The position numbers and the translations under genes were made by a program. This document shows, in pieces, positions 49,660 to 58,881 of a stretch of DNA of 64,000 nucleotides (the first letter of the stretch is position 1; each line of letters starts with the position of its first letter). Source of the DNA: Haloarcula salina (GTDB taxonomy: Archaea; Halobacteriota; Halobacteria; Halobacteriales; Haloarculaceae); NCBI RefSeq assembly GCF_010119195.1, contig NZ_WRXL01000003.1, positions 235,639 to 299,638 of the forward strand, read 5' to 3'. The notes beneath the pieces are model-generated. The model saw only the letters and a program-made list of their open reading frames with translations. It did not search any database and had not been told where the DNA came from.

Positions 49660-50751
49660 TCAGCCCTCGAACCCGTCTTCGAACCGGAACGTTCCGTTCC
49701 GTTGAACCACCTCGCCGTCCACCTCGATGAACGACTCCTCGCTCATGTCGACGATCATGTCGACGTGGACGGCGGACTCGTTTCGCTCGTTGTCCTCGCC
49801 CACGGTCTCCTCGTAAGCCCTCCCTACCGCCATGTGAACGGTGTCTCCCATCTTCTCGTCGAACAGCATGTTGTAGGTGAACTGGTCGATGTCGCGGTTC
49901 ATCCCGATACCGAGTTCGCCCAGTCGGCTCGCGCCGTCGTCGGTCGAGAGCACCTCGCCGAGCAGGTCCTCGTTCTTGCCGGCACTGTACTCGACGACCT
50001 CGCCGTCCGCGAACTCGAGGGCCACGTCGGTCACCTCCCGGCCCTGGTGGTACAGCGGCTTGTCGAACAGCACTTCGCCTTCGACGCTGTCGGCGACCGG
50101 CGCGGTGAACACCTCGCCGCCGGGGAGGTTCTTCTCGCCGTAGTCGTTGAGCGTGCGGTTGCCGGCGACGGACATCGTCACGTCGGTCGTCTCGCCCGAG
50201 ACGATGCGGACCTCCTCGGCGGGGTCGAGGATGTCTACCATCTGGGACTGGTGTTCCCGAACCGCGTCCCAGTCCTTGAGGACGGCGTCCCAGACGAAGT
50301 TCTCGTAGCCCTCGGTGGAGGTCTGGGCGAGCTGGGCGTTGGCCGGCGCGGGGTACTGCGTGAGACACCAGGTCTTCGAGAGGCGCTCGGTGAGAAGCGG
50401 CTGCTGGGCCTGCTGGTAGGCCGCCGTGACCTCGGGGTCCACGTCGCTCGTCTCCGTGACGTTCTCGCTGCCCTTGATCGCGATATAGGCGTCCATCTCT
50501 TCGTACAGCGCCTCGACGTGGCTGGGCGTCTCGAACTCCTCGCGGTTCCGCAGGAACGCGCGGCGGAACCGCTCGCCGAGGCGGTCCTGGACGACAAGCG
50601 GGTTCGCGCCGCGGTCGGCGGCGAACTCGTGGAGCGCGACGACGAGGTCCTCGGCGACGGGGTGGGCGTCGATGACGATGTTGTCGCCCTCGCTCAGGTC
50701 GATGGAGTGGTCGACGATGACCTCTGCGTGTTCGCGGATGCGCGGGTCCAT
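49660..50751 (-). CDS. aminopeptidase, M29 family
   Basis: 363 aa metallo-aminopeptidase of the AmpS/AmpT type. Conserved acidic and His ligands are seen as GGEVFTAP, ELGIGMN, DTVHMAVG and HVDMIVDM in the second half. Cytoplasmic; releases N-terminal amino acids from peptides. Monocistronic between the transducer and a membrane microprotein. Confidence 0.92.
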   Translation of the reverse strand: MDPRIREHAEVIVDHSIDLSEGDNIVIDAHPVAEDLVVALHEFAADRGANPLVVQDRLGERFRRAFLRNREEFETPSHVEALYEEMDAYIAIKGSENVTETSDVDPEVTAAYQQAQQPLLTERLSKTWCLTQYPAPANAQLAQTSTEGYENFVWDAVLKDWDAVREHQSQMVDILDPAEEVRIVSGETTDVTMSVAGNRTLNDYGEKNLPGGEVFTAPVADSVEGEVLFDKPLYHQGREVTDVALEFADGEVVEYSAGKNEDLLGEVLSTDDGASRLGELGIGMNRDIDQFTYNMLFDEKMGDTVHMAVGRAYEETVGEDNERNESAVHVDMIVDMSEESFIEVDGEVVQRNGTFRFEDGFEG

Positions 50752-50794
50752 ACCGCTAGGGGCCGCCGGCGGGCCTTACCCGTTACCCTCCCGG

Positions 50795-50920
50795 CTACTT
50801 CTTCTTGCTCTGTTGGAACCCCTCTTTGAACCCCTGAAACGTCCGGCGCAGCATCAGGTACATGAAAAAGAAGAACAGGAGGACGGCGGCGAGGACCCCG
50901 TACATGAGCCAGTTTTCCAT
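50795..50920 (-). CDS. 41-aa single-pass membrane microprotein
   Basis: Reads MENWLMYGVLAAVLLFFFFM, then YLMLRRTFQGFKEGFQQSKK. One membrane helix followed by a basic amphipathic tail. Similar small Phe-rich haloarchaeal membrane proteins exist (I recall DUF7859-like). Preceded by no clear Shine-Dalgarno; function unknown. Confidence 0.68.
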   Translation of the reverse strand: MENWLMYGVLAAVLLFFFFMYLMLRRTFQGFKEGFQQSKKK

Positions 50921-51055
50921 ACCGGCGGCTTGTCGAGCGGCGCTCAAAGTCCTTTCGGGGGCTGGCGTTTCCGGCCCTGAAACGGGCGAAATCGAAGTGT
51001 AAAATCCCGGTTTGAGCGATAGCTACAATGACGACTGTGCATTGGCAAAGACTCA

Positions 51056-51081
51056 TAATCCCATAGAACATACAGATTATC
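51056..51081. promoter_or_regulatory. inverted repeat directly before the regulator gene
   Basis: ATAATC at 51056-51061 and GATTAT at 51076-51081 form a dyad with a 14-bp spacer, ending at the base before the ATG. Candidate autoregulatory operator. Confidence 0.45.
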
Positions 51082-51756
51082 ATGTCGCTGCTGCCTTCTC
51101 GGGACCCGGCGACCCCGGACGCCGAACCCCGAGTCATCGGTGTCGACAGTGACGACGCGGACGACGTGCTGTCGGCGCTCTCGGCAGAGACGGCCCGAAA
51201 TCTGCTCTCGGAACTGAACAAGGAGCCAGCGCCGCCTTCAGAGTTGGCCGACCGCGTCGACACGTCGCTCCAGAACGCACAGTACCACCTCAAGAAGCTC
51301 AAGAACGCCGGCGCGGTCGAGGTGGTCGACACGGCGTACTCCGAGAAGGGCCGCGAGATGGACGTGTTCGCGCCGGCGAACCAGCCGCTCGTCATCTGCG
51401 CCGGGGACGAGCAGGAGACTTCGGGACTGCGGGCGGCGCTCGCGAACCTCATCGGCGGACTCGCCATCATCGGGTTCGCCAGCCTGCTCGTCCAGCAGGT
51501 GTTCGGGAACTCGCTGTTCGGCGGGCCGACGGTCTCCTCCGGCAGCGCGGACACGGCCGGCCGCGACCCGAGCCTCTACGTCGACAACGGGACCGCCGCC
51601 GACGGCGGGTTCGAGACGGCCGCCGGGGTGTTCGACACCGCCGCCCAAGGTGGTGCCGAGGCCGCGTCCGCCGTGATTCCGCCGGGGCTTGCCTTCTTCG
51701 CCGGGGGCGCGTTCGTCCTCGCCGGGATGGCCGCGCTGTGGTACGTGCGTCAGTGA
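51082..51756 (+). CDS. membrane-tethered ArsR-like transcription regulator
   Basis: 224 aa. Winged-helix domain ~25-100 (LSAETARNLLSELNKEPAPP, DRVDTSLQNAQYHLKKLKNA, YSEKGREMDVFAP), then a membrane helix ~122-140 (LANLIGGLAIIGFASLLVQ), an exported Asp/Gly/Ala-rich loop, and a C-terminal helix (LAFFAGGAFVLAGMAALWYV). A DNA-binding domain held at the membrane suggests sensing of an external or membrane signal. Confidence 0.88.
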   Translation: MSLLPSRDPATPDAEPRVIGVDSDDADDVLSALSAETARNLLSELNKEPAPPSELADRVDTSLQNAQYHLKKLKNAGAVEVVDTAYSEKGREMDVFAPANQPLVICAGDEQETSGLRAALANLIGGLAIIGFASLLVQQVFGNSLFGGPTVSSGSADTAGRDPSLYVDNGTAADGGFETAAGVFDTAAQGGAEAASAVIPPGLAFFAGGAFVLAGMAALWYVRQ

Positions 51757-51792
51757 GGAGAGAATCGGAGCCGGCCGCGTTTTTCGGAGCTT

Positions 51793-52302
51793 TCAGCGTT
51801 CGACGACCGTCGTCGAGAGCGGCGTCCCGTCGGGTGAGCGAAGGCGGATCCGGACCGCGCCCGCGTCCGTCGTGAGTTCCGCGTGCGCCGGCCGGTAGCG
51901 TCGCGGGTCGGCGTAGCTCCCGGGGTTGACCAGCGTCCACCCGCCGAACTCGGTGACCGTCGGGTTGTGCGAGTGGCCCACGACGACCACGTCGGCGTCT
52001 TCCTGTCGGGCCAGCAGGCTCAGCGACGTCTCCGTGTGTTCGTGTCCGTGGGCGACGACGACCCGCAGGCCCGACCACGACAGCGTCGCCACGTCGGGGA
52101 GGCGGTCGCGGACCGCCGGCGAGTCGTTGTTCCCGATCACGCCGGTGAATCGGTCACACTCGGCCTCGACGGCGTCGAGAACCGCTTCCGTCGTGAAGTC
52201 GCCGGCGTGGACGACGTGGTCGGCCTCGCGGACGGCGTCGAGCGTCCGCCCGGCCAGCCGGTGGCCGTCGGTCCCGTGCGTGTCAGAGATGACGGTGAGC
52301 AT
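51793..52302 (-). CDS. YfcE/MJ0936-type phosphodiesterase
   Basis: 169 aa calcineurin-like metallophosphoesterase: DTHG (Asp7, His9), HAGD, GNND, HGHE and GHSHNP motifs all present. Archaeal MJ0936-type enzymes hydrolyse phosphodiesters with Mn or Ni in vitro; the natural substrate is uncertain. Divergent from the CDF transporter. Confidence 0.92.
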   Translation of the reverse strand: MLTVISDTHGTDGHRLAGRTLDAVREADHVVHAGDFTTEAVLDAVEAECDRFTGVIGNNDSPAVRDRLPDVATLSWSGLRVVVAHGHEHTETSLSLLARQEDADVVVVGHSHNPTVTEFGGWTLVNPGSYADPRRYRPAHAELTTDAGAVRIRLRSPDGTPLSTTVVER

Positions 52303-52368
52303 ACGGGGCGTTGTGGTGCCAGCTATAAATCCAGAAACATTTTGCGTTGTGGTCGTGACGGAAAAATA

Positions 52369-53340
52369 ATGGCAGGCAGTAAATCAGTCGTCATCGCCGC
52401 CCTGATCGCGAACGGTGCGATTGCCATCCTGAAGTTCTTCGGCTTCCTCCTGACCGGCAGCGCCGCGATGCTGTCGGAGACGTACCACAGCATCTCGGAC
52501 ACCGGAAACCAGGTGTTTCTCCTCATCGGCATCCGGTTCAGCGGCCGCGACCGCGACCGGAAACACCCGTTCGGATACGGCAAGGCCCAGTTCTTCTACA
52601 GTTTCCTGGTCTCCGTGTTCCTGTTCGGCATCGCCGGGTGGGAGAGCGCGAAGCACGGCTGGAGCGAACTCACGGCCGGCGGTCACGGCGGCGGGGGACA
52701 CGCCGGTGAGGCCGTCGAGTTCCTCTTCTTCTCCTTTACGCCGCCCGCCTGGCTCGACCCGCTGTGGGTCAACTACACCGTCCTGCTCGGCGCGTTCGCC
52801 TTCGAGACGTACGCCCTCGTGAAAGCCCGGGCGGAGATGAAACGCCAGATCGACCGCAACGACTGGTCGGGCTACCGGGAGGCGTTCCGCAAGACGAGCG
52901 ACGTGACGACGCTGACGGCGCTAACCGAAGACACCATCGCGCTTGCGGGGATCGTCATCGCGCTGGTCGGCCTGTTCCTCGAACAGCAGACCGGGAACCC
53001 GTTCTTCGACCGCGTCTCCGCCCTCCTCATCGGCATCATGCTGATGGGGTTCGCGCTGGCGCTGGCCTGGGAGAACAAGCGCCTGCTCCTGGGCGAGAGC
53101 CTCCCGCAGGACGAGGAACGGCGGCTCCGAGCCGTCGTCACCGAACAGGACCACGTAGCGAGCATCATCGACTTCCGGACGGTGTACTTCGGGCCGAACG
53201 AGGTCATCGTCTCGGCCGACGTGGCCCTCGACCCCGCTCTCGACACGGAGTCGGTGGACGACGCGATCAGCGCCATCGAGGCGGCGCTCAAAGACACCAA
53301 CGAGGACATCAAGAAGGTCTACATCGAGCCCGAAGTGTAG
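52369..53340 (+). CDS. cation diffusion facilitator transporter
   Basis: 323 aa metal:proton antiporter. About six helices; helix 2 site HSISD (LSETYHSISDTGNQ) and helix 5 acidic site (LTEDTIALAG). A His/Gly-rich loop (GGHGGGGH) follows helix 3. The C-terminal ~90 residues form the cytosolic ferredoxin-like dimerisation domain (HVASIIDFRTVYFGPNEVIV). Probably exports Zn, Mn or Fe. TATA-like CTATAAAT at 52323-52330. Confidence 0.92.
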   Translation: MAGSKSVVIAALIANGAIAILKFFGFLLTGSAAMLSETYHSISDTGNQVFLLIGIRFSGRDRDRKHPFGYGKAQFFYSFLVSVFLFGIAGWESAKHGWSELTAGGHGGGGHAGEAVEFLFFSFTPPAWLDPLWVNYTVLLGAFAFETYALVKARAEMKRQIDRNDWSGYREAFRKTSDVTTLTALTEDTIALAGIVIALVGLFLEQQTGNPFFDRVSALLIGIMLMGFALALAWENKRLLLGESLPQDEERRLRAVVTEQDHVASIIDFRTVYFGPNEVIVSADVALDPALDTESVDDAISAIEAALKDTNEDIKKVYIEPEV

Positions 53341-54071
53341 GGGTTGGCTCCCTCAAGCCACCACGGAACCGGAATCCGGTCGATGCCGGGGGTGACCGTC
53401 ACTTCGAGCGTGAGGTCCCGGTTCGCCGGCCGGCGCTCGTCGTGGGTGACGTGTCTGATGACCCCCCGTTCGTCGACGTACACGCGCGACTCGACGACGC
53501 GGGACGCGTTCTCGCCGGGCCGCGTTCGGGTGGTCTCTGTCGCCACGAGGACGGCGACCGGGCTGCCGTTCCGGGAGACCGTGTCGACCTGCCGGTACGT
53601 CCCGCCGGCGAAGAGGTGCCGATAGAGGGCGACGCCCGTGGGCGAGTCGACGAGCGACGCGTTCGCGGGGACGGATCGCGCGACGAACGGCGTGTCGGGG
53701 TCGTCGCGGACGTTGACGTACAGCGTCCCGTCGGCGATGACGCCGTCGTCGGTCAGCGGGCCGAATCGCTGGCGGACGCGCTGGACGCCGGCGTCGCGGT
53801 CGACCCACACGTCGAGCGTGTTCTGCGGGCCGGCGCGCTCGACGTGGCGGTGGTAGCTCCGTGATTCGAGCGTCAGGTGGTGGCGTTCCAGCAGTCGCGC
53901 CGCGTCGACCGTGCCGTTGGTGGCGGGGACGGAGACCGATACGTCGTCCGAGTCGGTCGGGACCGGGGCCGGCGTGACCGTCGCGCGGTCGCTCGCCGTC
54001 GCACCGCTCGGGACGAGTCCGGCACAGCCCGCGAGGACCGCGACGGCGACGACGAGCGTGGCCCGCCACAT
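53319..54071 (-). CDS. lipoprotein, outer-surface, unknown function
   Basis: 250 aa from ATG at 54071. Signal peptide with lipobox VLAGC (Cys16), Thr/Ser/Asp-rich linker, then a beta-rich domain (LDVWVDRDAGVQRVRQRFGP, VAVLVATETTRTRPG, SRVYVDERGVIRHVTHDERR). The pattern is like haloarchaeal LolA/DUF6801-type surface lipoproteins; I do not name a function. Overlaps the CDF gene end by 22 bp. Confidence 0.85.
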   Translation of the reverse strand: MWRATLVVAVAVLAGCAGLVPSGATASDRATVTPAPVPTDSDDVSVSVPATNGTVDAARLLERHHLTLESRSYHRHVERAGPQNTLDVWVDRDAGVQRVRQRFGPLTDDGVIADGTLYVNVRDDPDTPFVARSVPANASLVDSPTGVALYRHLFAGGTYRQVDTVSRNGSPVAVLVATETTRTRPGENASRVVESRVYVDERGVIRHVTHDERRPANRDLTLEVTVTPGIDRIPVPWWLEGANPYTSGSM

Positions 54072-54147
54072 GCCCTGACCGACGGCCGCTGACGGCAAGT
54101 ACCTGTGGGGGCGAACCCTTTTGCCGGTGAACGGCCAATCGTGGCCC

Positions 54148-56325
54148 GTGGCGACGACCGACGACGGCTACCTGCGCTTTTTCCCCTTCGAAGAGCCGTA
54201 CGACCACCAGCGCGAGGCGATGGGGACAATCTACGACGCGCTCGAGGATGGTCGAGACGTGCTGTTCGAGGGGGCCTGCGGGACCGGCAAGACGCTCGCG
54301 TCGCTCGTCCCGGCGCTCGAACACGCCCGCGAGACGGGCAAGACCGTCGTCATCACGACGAACGTCCACCAGCAGATGCGTCAGTTCGTCGAGGACGCCA
54401 GAGCGATCACGGACCAGGAGCGCCTCAGGGCCGTGGTCTTCCGCGGCAAGGGCTCGATGTGTCACATCGACGTGGACTACGAGGAGTGCCAGGCCCTGCG
54501 TGACACGACGCGGGACCTCGTCGAGGTCGAGAGCGACATCGCCGAACTCGAACAGCGCGAGGGCGAACTCCTCGAAGACGGCCAGGCCGGCAGCAGCGAG
54601 GCGATGGAGGCCCGAAACGCCGTCGTCGAGGAACTGCGCGACCTCCAGGACGAGCGCGAGGAGATCCAGCGCGAGCGCTCGACCTGCGACCACTACTACC
54701 GGAACCTCACCGCCGACACCAGCGAGTTCTACGGGTGGCTGTTCGACGACGTGCGGACCCCCGACGACGTGTACGAGTACGCCCACGAGCAGGGACTCTG
54801 TGGCTACGAACTGCTCAAGGAGGGGATGGACGGCGTCGACCTCGTCGTCTGTAACTACCACCACCTGCTCGATCCGACCATCCGCGAGCAGTTCTTCCGC
54901 TGGATCGGGCGCGACCCCGAGGACGTCATCGCCGTCTTCGACGAGGCCCACAACGTCGAGTCGGCGGCCCGCGACCACGCCCGGCGGACGCTGACCGAGA
55001 ACACGCTCGACCAGGCGCTCGACGAACTCGACGCCGAGGACGACGAGCGGGCCGAGAGCGCGGCCAACGTCCTCGCGACCTTCCGGGACGCGCTCGTCGA
55101 GACATACGAGGACGCCTTCGGCTTCGGCGACCGCGAGGCCGTCGACGAACACTGGGAGGACGTGACCATCGCCAACGACGACCGGCGCGACGACCTGACG
55201 CTCGCGTTCCTGCAGGGGTACAGCGGGCCCGGGTTCCACGAGGAACTGGACCTCGCGCTGTCGCTCGGCCGAGACCTCGACGAGCGCTACCTGGAGGCGT
55301 TCAAGGAGGGCGACCTCGACACCAGAAAGGAGTGTCAGACCCTCCAGGCCGCGGCGTTCGTCTCGGACTGGCTCGAAGAGTCCGACGAGTCGGGCCAGTA
55401 CCCGGTGGTCAGCGTCCGCCGCGACGACGCCACCGACGAGGTGTACGGCCGCGCCGAGCTGTACACCTGCATCCCCGAGAACGTCACCCGCGACCTGTTC
55501 GGCGACCTGCACGCGTCGGTGCTGATGAGCGCCACGCTCCGGCCGTTCGACGTGACCGAGGACGTGGTCGGCGTCGACGACCCGGTGACGATGGCCTACG
55601 GCGCGCAGTTCCCCGAGGAGCGCCGCCGGACCTACGCGGTCTCGGGGCCCGCGCTCTTTTCGAGCGAACGCGACAACCCCGAGACCCAACAGCGCATCGC
55701 CCGCACGCTCGAAGATATCGTCCGGTTCACCCCCGGAAACACGCTCGTGTTCTGTCCCTCCTACAGCGAGGCGAAACGCTACCACGACATGGTCGCGGTG
55801 AGCGCGACGCGCTACCTCGACGAACCCGGCAAGCAGGCTCGGGACCTCCGCGAGGCGTTCACCGACGACGACGACGGCGTGCTGTACACCTCGCTGTGGG
55901 GGACGCTCGGCGAAGGCGTCAGCTACGACGGCGACGACGCCCGCACCGTGGTCGTCGTCGGCGTCCCCTATCCTCACCTCGACGACCGGATGGACGCCGT
56001 CCAGGACGCCTACGACGCGGCCTTCGGCGACGGCGAGGACGAGGCCGGCTGGCGCTACGCCGTCGAGATTCCGACCATCCGAAAGACGAGACAGGCGCTC
56101 GGGCGCGTGGTCCGCTCGCCCGACGACTTCGGCGCGCGCATCTTGCTCGACAAGCGCTACACGGAGGCCGCCGAGATGGAGATGCACGACTACGCCGTCC
56201 GCGGGACCTTCCCGCCGGAGGAGCGACGCGAGATGGTCGACATCGACCCCGAGAAGCTCAAGTTCGCGATGCTGAACTTCTATCAGGACATGGGCGCGTA
56301 CGACGGGCCGCCGCCGAAACCCTAG
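54148..56325 (+). CDS. XPD/DinG-like iron-sulfur DNA helicase
   Basis: 725 aa from GTG at 54148 (TTG at 54121 and GTG at 54127 are alternatives; the Thr/Asp-rich start at 54148 lies about 28 nt from CCCTTTTG). Walker A EGACGTGKT, DEAH box FDEAH, C-terminal SATLRPF, YTSLWGTLGEGVSYDG and QALGRVVRSPDD. Four Cys in the MCHID, EECQ, TCDHYY and LCGYE segments fit the 4Fe-4S domain of XPD-type helicases. Role in repair or transcription-linked unwinding. Confidence 0.92.
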   Translation: MATTDDGYLRFFPFEEPYDHQREAMGTIYDALEDGRDVLFEGACGTGKTLASLVPALEHARETGKTVVITTNVHQQMRQFVEDARAITDQERLRAVVFRGKGSMCHIDVDYEECQALRDTTRDLVEVESDIAELEQREGELLEDGQAGSSEAMEARNAVVEELRDLQDEREEIQRERSTCDHYYRNLTADTSEFYGWLFDDVRTPDDVYEYAHEQGLCGYELLKEGMDGVDLVVCNYHHLLDPTIREQFFRWIGRDPEDVIAVFDEAHNVESAARDHARRTLTENTLDQALDELDAEDDERAESAANVLATFRDALVETYEDAFGFGDREAVDEHWEDVTIANDDRRDDLTLAFLQGYSGPGFHEELDLALSLGRDLDERYLEAFKEGDLDTRKECQTLQAAAFVSDWLEESDESGQYPVVSVRRDDATDEVYGRAELYTCIPENVTRDLFGDLHASVLMSATLRPFDVTEDVVGVDDPVTMAYGAQFPEERRRTYAVSGPALFSSERDNPETQQRIARTLEDIVRFTPGNTLVFCPSYSEAKRYHDMVAVSATRYLDEPGKQARDLREAFTDDDDGVLYTSLWGTLGEGVSYDGDDARTVVVVGVPYPHLDDRMDAVQDAYDAAFGDGEDEAGWRYAVEIPTIRKTRQALGRVVRSPDDFGARILLDKRYTEAAEMEMHDYAVRGTFPPEERREMVDIDPEKLKFAMLNFYQDMGAYDGPPPKP

Positions 56326-56417
56326 CGGGTGCGAGCGTCCCCGGGAGCGAACGCGACGGTCGCGGCGCCGACCCGAAACCGGATAGTTTGAAACCCTCCA
56401 CGCGAAACGGGCGGGTA

Positions 56418-57050
56418 ATGCTAGTCGCCTTCGACTTCGACGGGACGCTCTCCGACTCGGAGATGACGGTCCTGCTCGGACGCCAGAACGGGACGGCCGA
56501 GGACATGGCCGACATCACCGAGCGCGCGATGAACGACGAGATCGAGTACGCCGAGAGCCTGCGCCAGCGCTGTGCGCTGCTGGAGGACCTCCCGGACGAG
56601 AAGGCCCAGGCGGCCTTCGACGAGGTCGTTCTGCGCCCGGGCGCGGCCGAAGTCATCGAAGCGCTCCGGGACGCCGGCGTCTACGTCGCCATCCTCACCG
56701 GCGGCTTCGAGCGCGGCGTCGCGGCCGCACTCGAAAAGGAGGGGGTCGCGGTCGACGCCATCGTCGCGAACCGCCTCCCAGTCGAGGACGGGAAACTCAC
56801 CGGCGAGGTCCGCGGGCCGCTCATCTCCGGAACGAAAGACGACGCGCTGGAGGTCGTGACGGCCGTCACGAGCGAGGACCGGGACGCGACGGTGGCCGTC
56901 GGCGACGGCGCCAACGACCTCCCGATGCTCGAAGTCGCGAACCTGGCGGTCGGCTTCGACCCGAAACCGGCAGTCGCACCGTCCTGTGACGCGACGGTCG
57001 AGACGATGGCGGAACTGTCCGACCTGCTCGAAGCCGAAGGTATTCTGTAG
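56418..57050 (+). CDS. serB: phosphoserine phosphatase (HAD superfamily)
   Basis: 210 aa. HAD motif I DFDGTLSD, motif II ILTGG, motif III/IV GTKDDAL and GDGANDLPML, the order of SerB. Removes phosphate from phosphoserine in serine synthesis, although close HAD relatives dephosphorylate other small molecules. Start at the ATG at 56418; the longer open frame is an out-of-frame read through the helicase gene. Confidence 0.88.
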   Translation: MLVAFDFDGTLSDSEMTVLLGRQNGTAEDMADITERAMNDEIEYAESLRQRCALLEDLPDEKAQAAFDEVVLRPGAAEVIEALRDAGVYVAILTGGFERGVAAALEKEGVAVDAIVANRLPVEDGKLTGEVRGPLISGTKDDALEVVTAVTSEDRDATVAVGDGANDLPMLEVANLAVGFDPKPAVAPSCDATVETMAELSDLLEAEGIL

Positions 57051-57420
57051 CGCACCACAGCCGTCCCTACGTGTCGAAAAACGTCGAGGCGTCGACGGTC
57101 GTCGGACCTGACAGACACGCGACAGAGCGACGCCTCGAAACCGGGAGCGGTGCTCCCTATCGGATGCGAGCGGTGGTTGTCGGACCAATGACAGACATGG
57201 TTGAGCGTGAACCGACGCGCGCTCGCCGGCGGCCGGCTCATCGAATACATACGCTTCCATCCGCATAAGCGTTTTGAACAGGCAAAATTTTGCGCGGTAT
57301 CGATACGTTTGTCCAGAGATAGTCGCTAAATCGTGTGGTAGTAAATACGCTACATCTCTTCGCGTGGAACGGAGCGGTAGCGGTACGGAACGAGCGGACT
57401 CGGGCGTGAGGACGCCCCCT
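57051..57420. other. convergent intergenic region, no gene seen
   Basis: 370 bp between the stops of serB and metY. A few short frames exist but none with a plausible start or composition. Part (57260-57350) is A/T-richer. Presumably holds the two terminators; no clear hairpin was picked out. Confidence 0.5.
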
Positions 57421-58719
57421 TCAGTTCGTCGCCTGCCCGATGGCCTGATCGAGGTCGGCCGTGATGTCCTCGACGGCCTCCGTCCCGACCGAGAGGCGGA
57501 CCATGTCGTCGGTGACGCCGGCGGCGGCCTTCTCCTCGTCCGTGAGCTGCTGGTGGGTGGTCGAGGCGGGGTGGATGATGAGCGTCTTCGCGTCGCCCAC
57601 GTTCGCCAGCAGCGACGCGATCTCGGTCGACTCGACGGTCGTCCGGGCGGCGTCGTAGCCGGCCTCGAGGCCGAAGGTGATCATGCCGCCGTAGCCGCCG
57701 TCTAAGTACTCGCTGGCGTTCGCGTGGGTCTCGTGGTCGTCGAGACCGGGGTAGGTGACCCAGGAGACCTCGGGGTGGTCGTCGAGGAACTCGGCGACCG
57801 TCATCGCGTTCCGGCAGTGGCGGTCCATCCGGGACGGGAGGGTCTCGAGGCCCTGCATCGTCTGCCAGGCGTCGAAGGGCGACTGTTGACAGCCGAGGTC
57901 GCGGAGGCCGCGGGCGATGGCGGCGTAGGTGAACGCGGCGTCGCCGAAGCGGTCGCGGAAGTTCACGCCGTGGTAGGCGGGGTTGTCGCCGGCGATTTCG
58001 GGGTACTTTTCGGCGTGGTCCTCCCACGGGAACGAACCGCCGTCGACCAGGACCCCGCCCACGGTCGTGCCGTGGCCGTGGATCCACTTCGTCGTGGAGT
58101 TCCAGACCAGGTCCGCGCCGTTCTCGATGGGGTTACAGAGGTACGGCGTCGCGAAGGTGTTGTCCACGAAGAACGGGACGCCGTGATCGTGGGCGATCTC
58201 GGCCAGACGCTCGAAGTCGGGCGTCACGAGCGCGGGGTTGCCGATAGTCTCGCAGTGGACGTATGCGGTGTCCTCGTCGATGGCCGCGGCGTAGGCGTCG
58301 TAGTCGAGCGTGTCGACGAAGCGCGTCTCGACGCCGTTTCGCGGCGCAGTGTGCGTGTAGTAGGTGTAGGTCCCGCCGTACAGCGACGAGGCGGTGACGA
58401 CGTTGTCGCCCACGTCGGCGAGCAGGAACGTCGCGAGGTTCAGCGACGCCATCCCGGAGGCCGTCGCGACCGCACCCACGCCGCCTTCGAGGGCGGCGAG
58501 GCGCTCCTGGAGCATCCCGACTGTGGGGTTCATCAGCCGCGAGTAGATGTGCCCGGGCTTCTCCAGCGCGAACTGTTTGGCGGCGTCCTCGGCGTCCTCG
58601 AAGACGTAGGAGGTCGTCTGGTACAGCGGCGGCGCGCGAGATCGCGTCTCGGCGTCCGGTTCTTCCTGTCCGACGTGGAGCGCGTCCGTCTCGAAGCCGC
58701 GGTCTGAATCGTCCGTCAT
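57421..58719 (-). CDS. metY: O-acetylhomoserine sulfhydrylase-type PLP enzyme
   Basis: 432 aa Cys/Met-metabolism PLP enzyme. Motifs: SRLMNPTVGMLQERLAALEG, TASGMASLN, phosphate-binding SSLYGGT, and the PLP Lys in NSTTKWIHGHG. Length and C-terminal features fit O-acetylhomoserine (thiol)-lyase, which makes homocysteine from O-acetylhomoserine and sulfide. The usual partner metX is not adjacent in this window. Confidence 0.92.
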   Translation of the reverse strand: MTDDSDRGFETDALHVGQEEPDAETRSRAPPLYQTTSYVFEDAEDAAKQFALEKPGHIYSRLMNPTVGMLQERLAALEGGVGAVATASGMASLNLATFLLADVGDNVVTASSLYGGTYTYYTHTAPRNGVETRFVDTLDYDAYAAAIDEDTAYVHCETIGNPALVTPDFERLAEIAHDHGVPFFVDNTFATPYLCNPIENGADLVWNSTTKWIHGHGTTVGGVLVDGGSFPWEDHAEKYPEIAGDNPAYHGVNFRDRFGDAAFTYAAIARGLRDLGCQQSPFDAWQTMQGLETLPSRMDRHCRNAMTVAEFLDDHPEVSWVTYPGLDDHETHANASEYLDGGYGGMITFGLEAGYDAARTTVESTEIASLLANVGDAKTLIIHPASTTHQQLTDEEKAAAGVTDDMVRLSVGTEAVEDITADLDQAIGQATN

Positions 58720-58881
58720 ACGTACGGGTGCTACACCCGGAGGGGCTTAATCCCGAGCCCAACGGTGAGGCCCGCCACTGCTGAGAGATAGCGGCGATTC
58801 TGCCGGCTATCCCGAACATATTCTGGCCTGTATTGTCATGTTTCCTTATACAGTCGAAAAGTTATGACCCTGTAGTGTAAT

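Noticed and set aside
53353-56187. 944-codon open frame antisense to the XPD-like helicase
   Set aside because: High GC leaves few stops on the antisense strand. Its sequence is repetitive Val/Asp/Arg-rich with no family motif, while the plus strand encodes a clear helicase.
57071-57268. 65-codon plus-strand frame in the serB-metY gap
   Set aside because: Composition and start context are poor and it sits between convergent terminators.
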